Shown one piece after another: positions 27,767 through 35,509 of a stretch of DNA of 64,000 nucleotides; position 1 is the stretch's first letter, and each line of letters begins with the position of its first letter. This DNA comes from an uncultured Clostridium sp. (lineage in GTDB: Bacteria > Bacillota > Clostridia > Clostridiales > Clostridiaceae). The translations under genes were made by a program, and so were the position numbers. Where the stretch lies: positions 47,230-111,229 of the forward strand of contig CAKVEW010000010.1 in NCBI GenBank assembly GCA_934746015.1, written 5' to 3'. Under the pieces are notes generated by a model, which saw only the letters and a list, made by a program, of their open reading frames with translations, had not been told where the DNA came from and ran no database searches.

Positions 27767-28981
27767 ATGAAAAAAATATCAGAAAATCGTTGGTTAATAG
27801 TTTTTGGTACAGTTATTGCTCAGTTAGGGTTAGGAACTATTTATACCTGGAGTTTATTTAACCAACCCCTAGCCAATAAATTTGGATTTGAATTAAATAA
27901 AGTTGCAATTACTTTCTCTATAACTAGTTTTGCCTTAGCATCATCTACATTAGCTGCTGGGAAAATTCAAGACAAGCTAGGAATTAGAAAACTTACTTCA
28001 ATAGCAAGTTTAGTATTGGGTCTAGGTCTGATATTAACATCAATTACTTCTTCATTACCTATGCTTTACATTACAGCAGGTGTAATAGTTGGAGCAGCAG
28101 ATGGTATCGCATATATTACTACACTTTCAAATTGTATTAAATGGTTTCCTGATAAAAAGGGACTTATATCAGGTATTTCAGTAGGAGCTTATGGTACAGG
28201 TAGTTTAGTTTTTAAGTATATAAATGGAAGCTTAATTAATAACATTGGCGTTTCAAAGACATTTGTATACTGGGGTTTAATTGCAATGATTTTAATATTA
28301 ATAGGGGCTCAGTTTTTAAAAGATGCTCCATTAGTAAGCAATTATTCTACTGATAAAGATGAAAATGAGTATTCTGTAAAAGAAATGCTTAAAACTAAAA
28401 AAGCTTATGCTTTATTCTTAATATTATTTACAGCATGCATGAGTGGATTATACTTAATCGGAATCGTTAAAGATATTGGTGTTCAATTAGTTGGACTTAC
28501 TCCTGGAGTAGCTGCAAATGCAGTTGCTATGGTAGCAATATTTAATACAGCTGGAAGAATTATATTAGGTGCTTTATCAGATAAAATGGGTAGATTAAAG
28601 GTGGTAATTCTATCACTTTCAATTACAACTATCTCAGTATTTATTTTAAGCTTTGTACATTTAAATTTTGCGATTTTCTTTGCTTGTGTTTCTTCAATTG
28701 CATTTTGTTTTGGAGGAAATATTACAGTATTCCCTGCTATAGTAGGAGATTTCTTCGGTGCTAAAAATCAAACTAAAAATTATGGAATCATATATCAAGG
28801 CTTTGGTTTAGGTGCTATTTCAGGATCATTAATATCATCCCTAACTGGAGGATTTAAATTTACATTTATAGTTATTGGAGCTTTATGTTTAATTTCAATA
28901 GTTTTAGCTTATACAGTTCAAGCAACACCATTCTATAAAAAACCTAAAAATACCCCTAAGTTTGTAGAAAAAATTGCATAG
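27767..28981 (+). CDS. YhjX-like MFS transporter (oxalate/formate antiporter family)
   Basis: 404 residues, 12 membrane segments. It reads strongly like E. coli YhjX along its length: RWLIVFGTVIAQLGLGTIYTWSLFNQPL, GVIVGAADGIAYITTLSNCIKWFPDKKGLISG, FTACMSGLYLIGIVKDIG, GNITVFPAIVGDFFG. YhjX is an OFA-family carrier induced by pyruvate through YpdAB. Likely a monocarboxylate (pyruvate-type) carrier. The ATG at 27767 has GAGGTGA; the longer frame from 27704 has no ribosome site and starts within the promoter. Lies directly after the LytS/LytTR pair with a matching operator between. Confidence 0.9.
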   Translation: MKKISENRWLIVFGTVIAQLGLGTIYTWSLFNQPLANKFGFELNKVAITFSITSFALASSTLAAGKIQDKLGIRKLTSIASLVLGLGLILTSITSSLPMLYITAGVIVGAADGIAYITTLSNCIKWFPDKKGLISGISVGAYGTGSLVFKYINGSLINNIGVSKTFVYWGLIAMILILIGAQFLKDAPLVSNYSTDKDENEYSVKEMLKTKKAYALFLILFTACMSGLYLIGIVKDIGVQLVGLTPGVAANAVAMVAIFNTAGRIILGALSDKMGRLKVVILSLSITTISVFILSFVHLNFAIFFACVSSIAFCFGGNITVFPAIVGDFFGAKNQTKNYGIIYQGFGLGAISGSLISSLTGGFKFTFIVIGALCLISIVLAYTVQATPFYKKPKNTPKFVEKIA

Positions 28982-29008
28982 ATATTTTTAAAAGGCATTA
29001 AACTTTTG

Positions 29009-29048
29009 AAAAAAGAGTATCTTTATCCATCTAAAGATACTCCTTTTT
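29009..29048. terminator. Bidirectional terminator
   Basis: GAGTATCTTTA / TAAAGATACTC stem, AAAA before and CCTTTTT after; between convergent transporter and MutS2-like genes. Confidence 0.85.
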
Positions 29049-29059
29049 ATTATTTAATA

Positions 29060-30946
29060 TTATATTGAATTTTTTCTTATCTCTTTTAATGCCTTTTTAG
29101 ATCCACGTCTTATATCATGATCTAATTTTCTTTCTTTATAGCTTGTAAATAATTGATTTAAATCATAGCCTTCTGGGTATAATTCACTAGCCTTAACATC
29201 TAACTTAACCCTCTTATAATTTACTTCAATAAGATTATTTTTATAAAGCACCATTAAATTATTTAGCTCATTTATTTCCTTATAAACTATAGCACTTTCA
29301 TTTTTATCTAAAAGAATCACTCTATCTCCAACACAGTAATTATACTTAGAATCTAGAACTTCTATTTCTTCATTCTTTCTATTCACCTTACTTGCTCTAA
29401 TTAATTCATAATTATAATCTTTTGTTTCTATATATTTTCTGGCTCTAGCTATTATTAAATCATTAATTCCCATCTTTTTAGATATATATAATGCGTTACT
29501 ATCTCCACTTCTGCCAATATGAAGTTTATATAAAGGTTCAAGAGTATCCTTCTTAAATTCCATAGCAGCATTTTCGAAATCTGGATGTGCTTCTGAAAAG
29601 TTTTTTATTTCTCCATAATGGGTAGTAGCTATTGTAATACATCCCTTATGATATAACTCTTCTAAAATAGATATAGCTAGGGCTGCTCCTTCATTTGGTT
29701 CAGTTCCACTTCCTATTTCATCAAATAGTAATAAAGTAGACTTTGTACTTTGCTTTATTATTTCTGCTAAGTTCTTAACGTGAGAAGAGAAAGTGCTTAA
29801 AGCATTTTCAATACTTTGATTGTCTCCTATATCAACGAATATTTTATCAAAGACTGATATTTCTGTTCCTTCCTTAGCTGCTATATGAAATCCAGATTGT
29901 ACTGCAAGTGTTAAAATACCAACAGTTTTTAAAACTACTGTTTTTCCTCCTGCATTTGGACCAGTTATTATTAAGGTTCTATAGTTATCTCCAACTTCAA
30001 AATTAAGAGGTACTACATTTTTAATCAAAGGATACTTTCCATCTACTATTTTTATATAACCATAATCATTTAACCTAGGTTTTATACCAGAAATATCATT
30101 ACTATATTTAGCTTTAGCCCAAATCATATCATATTCAGCTATTACTTCTATATTTATTTTTAAATCTCTTATTCTTTCGTTTAACATTTCAGTAAGCATA
30201 CCTAATATCTTATACTCTTCAATGTTTTCTTCTATTTTTAAAGTAGCTAGTTCTGAAGTATATCTAGAAATTGTATCTGGCTCCATAAATACTGTTGACC
30301 CCTTTGATGAAGCTTCAATAATAGTTCCCTGAACATACTTTTTATAAGCAGACTTTATTGGAATTGTATATCTTCCATTTCTCTTACTTATAAAAAATTC
30401 TTGAATGTATTGTTTATTTTCACTATTCTTTAAAAATTTATCTAGTCTTTCTCTTATTTTTTCTTCGCAGTCATCTATAAGCCTTCTTATTTTCTTAAGT
30501 TCCTTACTAGCATTAGAATCTACTACAGAACCTCTAATACACTTATTTATTTCCTCTTCTATATAACTTAAATCAGTAATATTATCACCATAACTACATA
30601 GAGTTGGAGCATATCCTTCCTTATCTTTAACAAATAACTTAACTTTTCTGCATCCCCTTAAGAAGTCGCTGACCATAGTTAAATCTTCTGGATCTAAAGA
30701 GGCTCCCTTTTCAATCTTTTCAATATTAGGTGTTATATCAAATATTCCACTTAAAGGTATATGATATGAAGCTTCTAGAAGCCTTCTTCCCTCTGAAGTT
30801 TCATCAAGTCTCTTATTTACAATTTTTAAATTACCACTAGGCTGCAGCTTATCTATTAAGTTTTTTCCTAATCCACTTACACAATAGCTCTTTACTATTT
30901 CTTTTAATTCATAATAATCTAATTTCTCCAATGTTATTTTATCCAT
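29060..30946 (-). CDS. MutS2-like ATPase lacking the Smr nuclease domain
   Basis: 628 residues. MutS-type lever/clamp helices ~1-290 (LDPEDL, a coiled clamp near 170-200, KGSTVFMEP at about 236) and the ABC ATPase: Walker A GPNAGGKTVVLK, signature/Walker B LLLFDEIGSGTEPNEGAAL, then TTHYGEIK. Ordinary MutS2 is ~780 residues and ends in an Smr endonuclease domain; this chain stops soon after a KOW-like segment (CVGDRVILLDK) with a basic tail, so it is a paralogue without Smr. Roles proposed for MutS2 are recombination control and ribosome rescue; the role of this shorter form is unknown. Starts after AAAGGA. Confidence 0.88.
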   Translation of the reverse strand: MDKITLEKLDYYELKEIVKSYCVSGLGKNLIDKLQPSGNLKIVNKRLDETSEGRRLLEASYHIPLSGIFDITPNIEKIEKGASLDPEDLTMVSDFLRGCRKVKLFVKDKEGYAPTLCSYGDNITDLSYIEEEINKCIRGSVVDSNASKELKKIRRLIDDCEEKIRERLDKFLKNSENKQYIQEFFISKRNGRYTIPIKSAYKKYVQGTIIEASSKGSTVFMEPDTISRYTSELATLKIEENIEEYKILGMLTEMLNERIRDLKINIEVIAEYDMIWAKAKYSNDISGIKPRLNDYGYIKIVDGKYPLIKNVVPLNFEVGDNYRTLIITGPNAGGKTVVLKTVGILTLAVQSGFHIAAKEGTEISVFDKIFVDIGDNQSIENALSTFSSHVKNLAEIIKQSTKSTLLLFDEIGSGTEPNEGAALAISILEELYHKGCITIATTHYGEIKNFSEAHPDFENAAMEFKKDTLEPLYKLHIGRSGDSNALYISKKMGINDLIIARARKYIETKDYNYELIRASKVNRKNEEIEVLDSKYNYCVGDRVILLDKNESAIVYKEINELNNLMVLYKNNLIEVNYKRVKLDVKASELYPEGYDLNQLFTSYKERKLDHDIRRGSKKALKEIRKNSI

Positions 30947-30960
30947 TTATTTATTCCTTT

Positions 30961-30981
30961 CTTGTATTAAATACATACAAG
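30961..30981 (-). promoter_or_regulatory. Hairpin abutting the MutS2-like ribosome site
   Basis: Minus strand CTTGTAT-GTATTTA-ATACAAG ends directly before AAAGGAATAAATAATG-like sequence; a 7-bp stem there could modulate translation. Confidence 0.35.
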
Positions 30982-31023
30982 TCACGAAATCAAGATAGAC
31001 TTCATAATATAGGTTCTAAAAAT

Positions 31024-31052
31024 CAAAAAAGCTGTGGATACTTCCACAGCTA
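31024..31052 (-). terminator. Intrinsic terminator upstream of the MutS2-like gene
   Basis: Minus strand AGCTGTGGA-AGTA-TCCACAGCT followed by TTTTTG. It lies between the small RNA candidate and the MutS2-like start, so it either backs up the RNA's terminator or acts as an attenuator. Confidence 0.8.
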
Positions 31053-31062
31053 AAAATTCAAT

Positions 31063-31238
31063 TACAAAAAAGGTATAGAATACCCCTTGTATTTTTATTC
31101 GTGGACTTGTATCAATATAGTTTAATTAATTCCACAACAAACAAAGGTTAAAAAACCTACTTTTTTGGAATTAATATTAAGTTAACTATTTGATACTATA
31201 CACTCACAAAAATACCTCTCTTTATTTGAAATCTATCT
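31063..31238 (-). ncRNA. Candidate structured small RNA (~175 nt), long rod-like hairpin
   Basis: A promoter (31245-31274) points into a non-coding stretch that folds end to end: 31208-31215 pairs with 31089-31096, GTG at 31205-31207 with CAC at 31101-31103, 31190-31196 with 31109-31115, and 31167-31175 with 31125-31133, leaving a small apical hairpin. Directly after comes a terminator, GGTAT-TCT-ATACC then TTTTTT (31067-31082). The single long hairpin with internal bulges recalls 6S RNA, but I cannot confirm the family. No ribosome site plus frame is present. Confidence 0.45.
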
Positions 31239-31244
31239 ACTTTT

Positions 31245-31274
31245 AATATATTCTACATGCCATAATAATGTCAA
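31245..31274 (-). promoter_or_regulatory. Sigma-A-type promoter of the small RNA candidate
   Basis: Minus strand TTGACA (31269-31274), 18-bp spacer, TATATT (31245-31250). Just upstream lies TTTACTTA...TAAGTAAA (about 31281-31307), a dyad that might bind a regulator. Confidence 0.65.
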
Positions 31275-31396
31275 TACTTTTACTTAGAATAATATTTTAA
31301 GTAAATCTCTGCATGTGATAATAGAGGAAATATTAATTTCACACTTTCTGTCCACAATGAATTTAAATTAATCCACAAATCAATGACTAATTAGAA

Positions 31397-31424
31397 ATAA
31401 TCCACAAATAATTTGTGGATTATC
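31397..31424 (-). terminator. Terminator after the PlsY-like gene
   Basis: ATAATCCACAAA / TTTGTGGATTAT, 12-bp stem, moderately T-rich on the minus strand. Confidence 0.65.
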
Positions 31425-31447
31425 TTTAATTTTAACAGTAATACTAA

Positions 31448-32083
31448 TTAAAATTTATTTCTATTAATTTTTCTTTCCCTTAAAACTTCATAGAAAGGAA
31501 TTACTCTTAATCTCTCTCCCTTATATTTTAGAAAATGCTTATGAACAACTATACTTGATATAATAATACACCCTAAAATAATTGAGTAATTATTTTCTAG
31601 TAATAAGCAGGTTACAGTAAAAAATGAAAATGTAACAATAGATCTAAAAAAGTATGGATTTATAATTATTATTATTGAAAATAAAATATAAAAAAATGCT
31701 AAAAAAATTACTGGATCAATTATTGGAAATAGACCTAAAAGTACTCCAAAGGAAACTGCAATTGCTTTTCCACCCTTTTTAAAATTAAATACAGGGTATG
31801 CATGTCCTATAACAGGAGCTACAAGAACCCCTGAAAATAATATATTTTCTATATCTAATGATTTTAAAGCTATCCATACTGGGAAAAATCCCTTTCCTAA
31901 TTCAAATAGTAGAACTAATATTCCACAAAGAATACCTCCATTAATAAATGCATTTGCTGTTCCAGGATTCTCATCAGTACTATTCTCTCTTATGTCTATC
32001 TTCAAAATTAACCTTGGAATTAAGTAAGCATATAACATACTCCCTGATAGGTATCCCATTATAATAAATATTAAATATCTCAT
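31448..32083 (-). CDS. PlsY-like glycerol-3-phosphate acyltransferase
   Basis: 211 residues, five to six membrane helices. PlsY motifs are recognisable though altered: GYLSGSMLYAY, ENPGTANAF (canonical NxGATN), GHAYPVFNFKKGGKAIA (canonical GHxxPxFxxFKGGKG). PlsY moves acyl groups from acyl-phosphate to glycerol 3-phosphate. Sequence drift and its place in a glycolipid-type cluster suggest a paralogue with a special role, the housekeeping plsY being elsewhere. Last gene of a three-gene operon; GGAGAAA ribosome site. Confidence 0.82.
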   Translation of the reverse strand: MRYLIFIIMGYLSGSMLYAYLIPRLILKIDIRENSTDENPGTANAFINGGILCGILVLLFELGKGFFPVWIALKSLDIENILFSGVLVAPVIGHAYPVFNFKKGGKAIAVSFGVLLGLFPIIDPVIFLAFFYILFSIIIIINPYFFRSIVTFSFFTVTCLLLENNYSIILGCIIISSIVVHKHFLKYKGERLRVIPFYEVLRERKINRNKF

Positions 32084-32098
32084 ATAAGTTTCTCCTAT

Positions 32099-33223
32099 CT
32101 AGTTACTCCCTTTGTCAATTAATGTATTCATTAACTTTATAATATCTTTTGCAGCATTTAGTTTAGCATTTTTCCTTTGATTTTCTAACATATCATTTCT
32201 TATCTCTTGGTTATATAATAATGTCCTTCCTTGCTCAATTTGATTAGCAATTTTTTTAGAATGAAAAGCCATCCCCTCTTCCATAAAGAATTCCATATTC
32301 TTAGTTTCACATCCTGGGATAGGTGCTGTATGAACTAGAGGCCTATTTTTTACAATCACTTCTGTTGATGTTAATCCCCCTGGCTTTGTATATATTACAT
32401 CAGCAGCATCCATATATAATGATATTTTATCAGTGTACCCTAAAATATTTACATTATCTTTATTCTTAAACTCTTTTTCTAAAAGTTTTTTTAACTTTTT
32501 ATTATTCCCACATATAACAACTATCTGCTCACCATCTTTGCATTGTCTATTCAATTCAATAGTAAAAAGCTGAATCTTTCCAAAGCCCATGCTTCCACTC
32601 ATAATTAAGTACATAGGCTTATCTGTATTAAGATTTAATTCTTTCTTTGCTTTCTTCATTTCTTCTTTAACATAAAAACCTTGTCTAACTGGAATTCCTA
32701 ATGGATATAATTTTTCTTTTGGAATTCCTCTTTGTATATATTCATCCATCATTCTTTCATGTGGAATTACATAAGCATCACATTCTGTTTCCTCCCAAAA
32801 AGGAATACATGTATAATCTGTACTTATAGTTATAGTTTTTTCATTAATCATCTTCTTTTTCTTCATATATGTCATAGTTTCTGCTGGAAAAAGATGTGGC
32901 ATTAAAATAATATCAAATTTATTTTCATCTAAATATTTTTTTAAATGCTTTGCCATTAATGAATTTGCATAATAAACTGGTGACTTTCTCTTATCTGATG
33001 ATATCTTAAGGGCAACTCTATAAAGAATATAGAAAAAATGTGGAGTATATTTTGCAATATTAATATAAGTACCTCCAACCACTTTCGAAGTCCTATCACT
33101 TGAAAGTTTCATATAATCAAGCATAATTGCTTCATGCCCTTCTTTTTCTAAAGCTTCCTTCATTGCTTTTCCTGCTACGTTATGACCTTCCCCTGTATTG
33201 CAGGATAAAATTAATACCTTCAT
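32099..33223 (-). CDS. GT28-type glycosyltransferase, MGDG synthase/UgtP-like
   Basis: 374 residues. N-terminal MGDG_synth domain (SCNTGEGHNVAGKAMKEAL, ITISTDYTCIPFW, YVIPHERM) and C-terminal GT28 nucleotide-sugar domain (MSGSMGFGK, DVIYTKPGGLTSTE, PIPGCETKN). Family members add glucose or galactose from UDP-sugar to diacylglycerol at the inner membrane face. Middle gene of an operon, 15-18 bases from each neighbour, with GGAGG. With the PlsY-like acyltransferase beside it, lipid substrate is likely. Confidence 0.88.
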   Translation of the reverse strand: MKVLILSCNTGEGHNVAGKAMKEALEKEGHEAIMLDYMKLSSDRTSKVVGGTYINIAKYTPHFFYILYRVALKISSDKRKSPVYYANSLMAKHLKKYLDENKFDIILMPHLFPAETMTYMKKKKMINEKTITISTDYTCIPFWEETECDAYVIPHERMMDEYIQRGIPKEKLYPLGIPVRQGFYVKEEMKKAKKELNLNTDKPMYLIMSGSMGFGKIQLFTIELNRQCKDGEQIVVICGNNKKLKKLLEKEFKNKDNVNILGYTDKISLYMDAADVIYTKPGGLTSTEVIVKNRPLVHTAPIPGCETKNMEFFMEEGMAFHSKKIANQIEQGRTLLYNQEIRNDMLENQRKNAKLNAAKDIIKLMNTLIDKGSN

Positions 33224-33241
33224 TTATACCTCCAAATATTG

Positions 33242-34036
33242 CTATATTTTATTGCTATAATATATGTTACTTTTATTTAACTTGTCCAAATATAAAAATT
33301 TATCTTCTTCCTCTAAGAAGTTAACTAATTTTGAATTAACTTTATCATTATTCCTTATTTCAATGACTTTCCTTACATCATTTTCTCCACATATATCTAA
33401 ACCAATTACTTGATAATCAGATAAAATGACATGTAGAATTTTTATTAATTCATCAAAACTCATTATTCCTTGATCCCATGATGTATCAACTACTTTTTCA
33501 CTTAATACATCTTTATCTATTGATATATAAACTGGATACTCATCATCTAAAAATCCACATAACTTTTCTTTATCTATACTTTTTAAATCATAATCACAAA
33601 TACATTTAACCTTGCTTAAATATTTATTAGGAATTGTTTGTTTTTGCTCTTTACTTAATCCAATTATAAATACCTTTTTTAAAAACTTATTCTTATCTAT
33701 TGCATCCATTATCCAAGAACCACAGGATAATATATCTCCAAAAGATGGTTTTACCATATCTGAATGGTGATCAAACACTATTAAGGTAAAATCTCTTTTT
33801 ATCTTATTTATCCATAATTCACTAACATAATGATAATTACCTGAATCTATAAAATGTATTCCCTTTGGTTTTAAATCCTTTAGCTTTTCTTTTATCTCAT
33901 TAAATGCATCTTCATCGCAATACCCATTAGTTCCATTAATATCTGTACAATCTATCCAATTATATTCTTTATCTAGAAAGAATTTCTCTCTTTCATAAAC
34001 ATGAGAGAAATTCATTATTGTTAACAAATTTTCCAT
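33242..34036 (-). CDS. Arginase/ureohydrolase-fold protein
   Basis: 264 residues. Metal-site motifs of the ureohydrolase fold are present: VFDHHSDM (canonical DxHxD) and SIDKDVLS (canonical SxDxDxxDP, here lacking the last DP), plus an early DSGNYHY in place of GGDHS. The changed motifs argue against ordinary arginase or agmatinase. First gene of the operon with the glycosyltransferase and PlsY-like protein; AAGGAGAG ribosome site. What it hydrolyses is open; a guanidino or amide group on a lipid or sugar would fit the context but is a guess. Confidence 0.75.
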   Translation of the reverse strand: MENLLTIMNFSHVYEREKFFLDKEYNWIDCTDINGTNGYCDEDAFNEIKEKLKDLKPKGIHFIDSGNYHYVSELWINKIKRDFTLIVFDHHSDMVKPSFGDILSCGSWIMDAIDKNKFLKKVFIIGLSKEQKQTIPNKYLSKVKCICDYDLKSIDKEKLCGFLDDEYPVYISIDKDVLSEKVVDTSWDQGIMSFDELIKILHVILSDYQVIGLDICGENDVRKVIEIRNNDKVNSKLVNFLEEEDKFLYLDKLNKSNIYYSNKI

Positions 34037-34315
34037 AAATTCTCTCCTTTTTATACAGTAATAATATATATTTTATCATATTTTTACTACTTAGGTCATT
34101 TCAAGAAAATATAATGAATAAGTTATAAATATAATTGTTTATAGTAATCTATAGGTTTATAATTATATTGAATTAATCTAAACTATATACTAAATATTTA
34201 TTTTATATAACTAATATTACTATTTTAATCATACATTTTATTAAGTATATTTTTATAGATTACTTTTTTAAACTATGATAAACTTATATATTGAATAAAG
34301 GAGGGATTCATAATT

Positions 34316-34747
34316 ATGTTACTCATTGATAATATTGAAAAATATTTGAGAGATCATGGAATCAGTCCATCCTATCAAAGAAAAAGAATCTTTGAATATT
34401 TATATAATAGTAAAGAACATCCAAGAGTTAATGATATATACTATGCATTAATAGATGAAATTCCAACATTATCAAAAACAACTGTATATAATACTTTAAA
34501 TCTTTTTATCAAGAATAAAATAGCAGAATCTATTATAATAGACGAAAATGAATTTAAGTATCAAATATTGGATGATAAGAAACATGGTCATTTTAAATGT
34601 GAAGTTTGTAATACTCTTTATGATATTGAAATTGATATAGATAGCTTGAATATAGATTCTTTAAAGGGCTTTGATATCCATGATCAATCTTTTTATTTCA
34701 AAGGTATTTGCAAGAATTGTAAAGATAAAGATAAAAATATAAATTAA
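34316..34747 (+). CDS. Fur-family regulator, PerR-like
   Basis: 143 residues. Winged helix ~1-80 (SYQRKRIFEYLYN, LSKTTVYNTLNLF) and dimer domain with structural zinc Cys95/98 and Cys132/135, and regulatory-site residues His35, His90, His92 and an Asp at 103, where PerR has Asp and Fur has Glu. PerR-type proteins repress peroxide defence genes and are inactivated by iron-catalysed oxidation. The dps gene follows directly, in agreement. GGAGGGAT ribosome site; own terminator downstream. Confidence 0.85.
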   Translation: MLLIDNIEKYLRDHGISPSYQRKRIFEYLYNSKEHPRVNDIYYALIDEIPTLSKTTVYNTLNLFIKNKIAESIIIDENEFKYQILDDKKHGHFKCEVCNTLYDIEIDIDSLNIDSLKGFDIHDQSFYFKGICKNCKDKDKNIN

Positions 34748-34767
34748 ATAATATAAATGTTAGTACA

Positions 34768-34808
34768 AAGTATAGCTCATGTATTTTTAATATGAACTAT
34801 ACTTTTTT
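34768..34808 (+). terminator. Terminator of the PerR-like gene
   Basis: AAGTATAGCTCAT / ATGAACTATACTT stem, then TTTTTT. Confidence 0.82.
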
Positions 34809-34830
34809 TATTAAAATATGGTAAATTATA

Positions 34831-34859
34831 TTGACTTTTTTCCAGTTTAGTATTATTAT
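34831..34859 (+). promoter_or_regulatory. dps promoter with overlapping AT palindrome
   Basis: TTGACT (34831-34836), 17-bp spacer, TATTAT (34854-34859). The -10 runs into TATTATAATATTGTAAT, a partial match to the PerR box TTATAATNATTATAA, in a position to repress. Confidence 0.6.
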
Positions 34860-34913
34860 AATATTGTAATCAATACAAATTTAAAATTATTTTAATTAAG
34901 GGAGGAAATATTT

Positions 34914-35390
34914 ATGAGTAAAAATTATATAGGTTTAGATAATAAAAAAATTGAGGGAGTAGTTAAATCACTTAATGATTATTTAGCAAATCTTAATTTA
35001 TTATATGTTAAAATTCACAACTTACATTGGAATATACAAGGTCATTCCTTCTTCCAACTTCACAGTGTATTTGAAGGATATTACGAAGGTGTAGCTAAGT
35101 CATTAGATGAGGTAGCTGAAAGAATATTAACTTTAGGTTCTAGACCATCTGCTTCAATGAAAGAATATATGGAAATTGGAACTATTAAAGAATTAGAAAG
35201 TAAGGGCTTAGCTGGAGACGAAGCTATAGGTATATTAGAAACTGACTTCTTAGCTATGCTTAATGATTCAAGAGAACTTCTTTCTATGGCAGAAGATGCT
35301 AAAGACCAAGGAACTGTTGATTTAATGGCTGGATTAATTGCAGAATATGAAAAAGCTCTTTGGATGATTAAATCTTATAAAACTAAATAA
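34914..35390 (+). CDS. dps: Dps-family ferritin-like DNA/iron-protection protein
   Basis: 158 residues, four-helix Dps fold. Ferroxidase ligands at the subunit interface are visible: His38, His50, Glu54, then Asp65 and Glu69 (HNLHWNIQGHSFFQLH, SLDEVAERI). It forms a dodecamer that oxidises Fe2+ with H2O2 and stores iron. GGGAGG ribosome site. Follows the PerR-like gene with a promoter whose -10 overlaps a palindrome. Confidence 0.93.
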   Translation: MSKNYIGLDNKKIEGVVKSLNDYLANLNLLYVKIHNLHWNIQGHSFFQLHSVFEGYYEGVAKSLDEVAERILTLGSRPSASMKEYMEIGTIKELESKGLAGDEAIGILETDFLAMLNDSRELLSMAEDAKDQGTVDLMAGLIAEYEKALWMIKSYKTK

Positions 35391-35423
35391 TTTAACATTC
35401 TAAAATAATTATAGATATTTATT

Positions 35424-35460
35424 AAAATGAGATATATTAAGAATAATATGTCTCATTTTT
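35424..35460. terminator. Bidirectional terminator between dps and a histidine kinase gene
   Basis: AAAATGAGATATATT / AATATGTCTCATTTT stem with one mismatch, followed by TT; A-rich on the other side. Confidence 0.8.
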
Positions 35461-35509
35461 TCACCTTCAAAGATTCTTTCCAATATCTATATCTTCTCCA
35501 CTACACCTC

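Noticed and set aside
31369..31422. Cluster of DnaA-box-like TAATCCACA strings (three copies)
   Set aside because: They differ from TTATCCACA at position 2, two of them are simply the arms of the terminator hairpin after the PlsY-like gene, and no replication genes are near.
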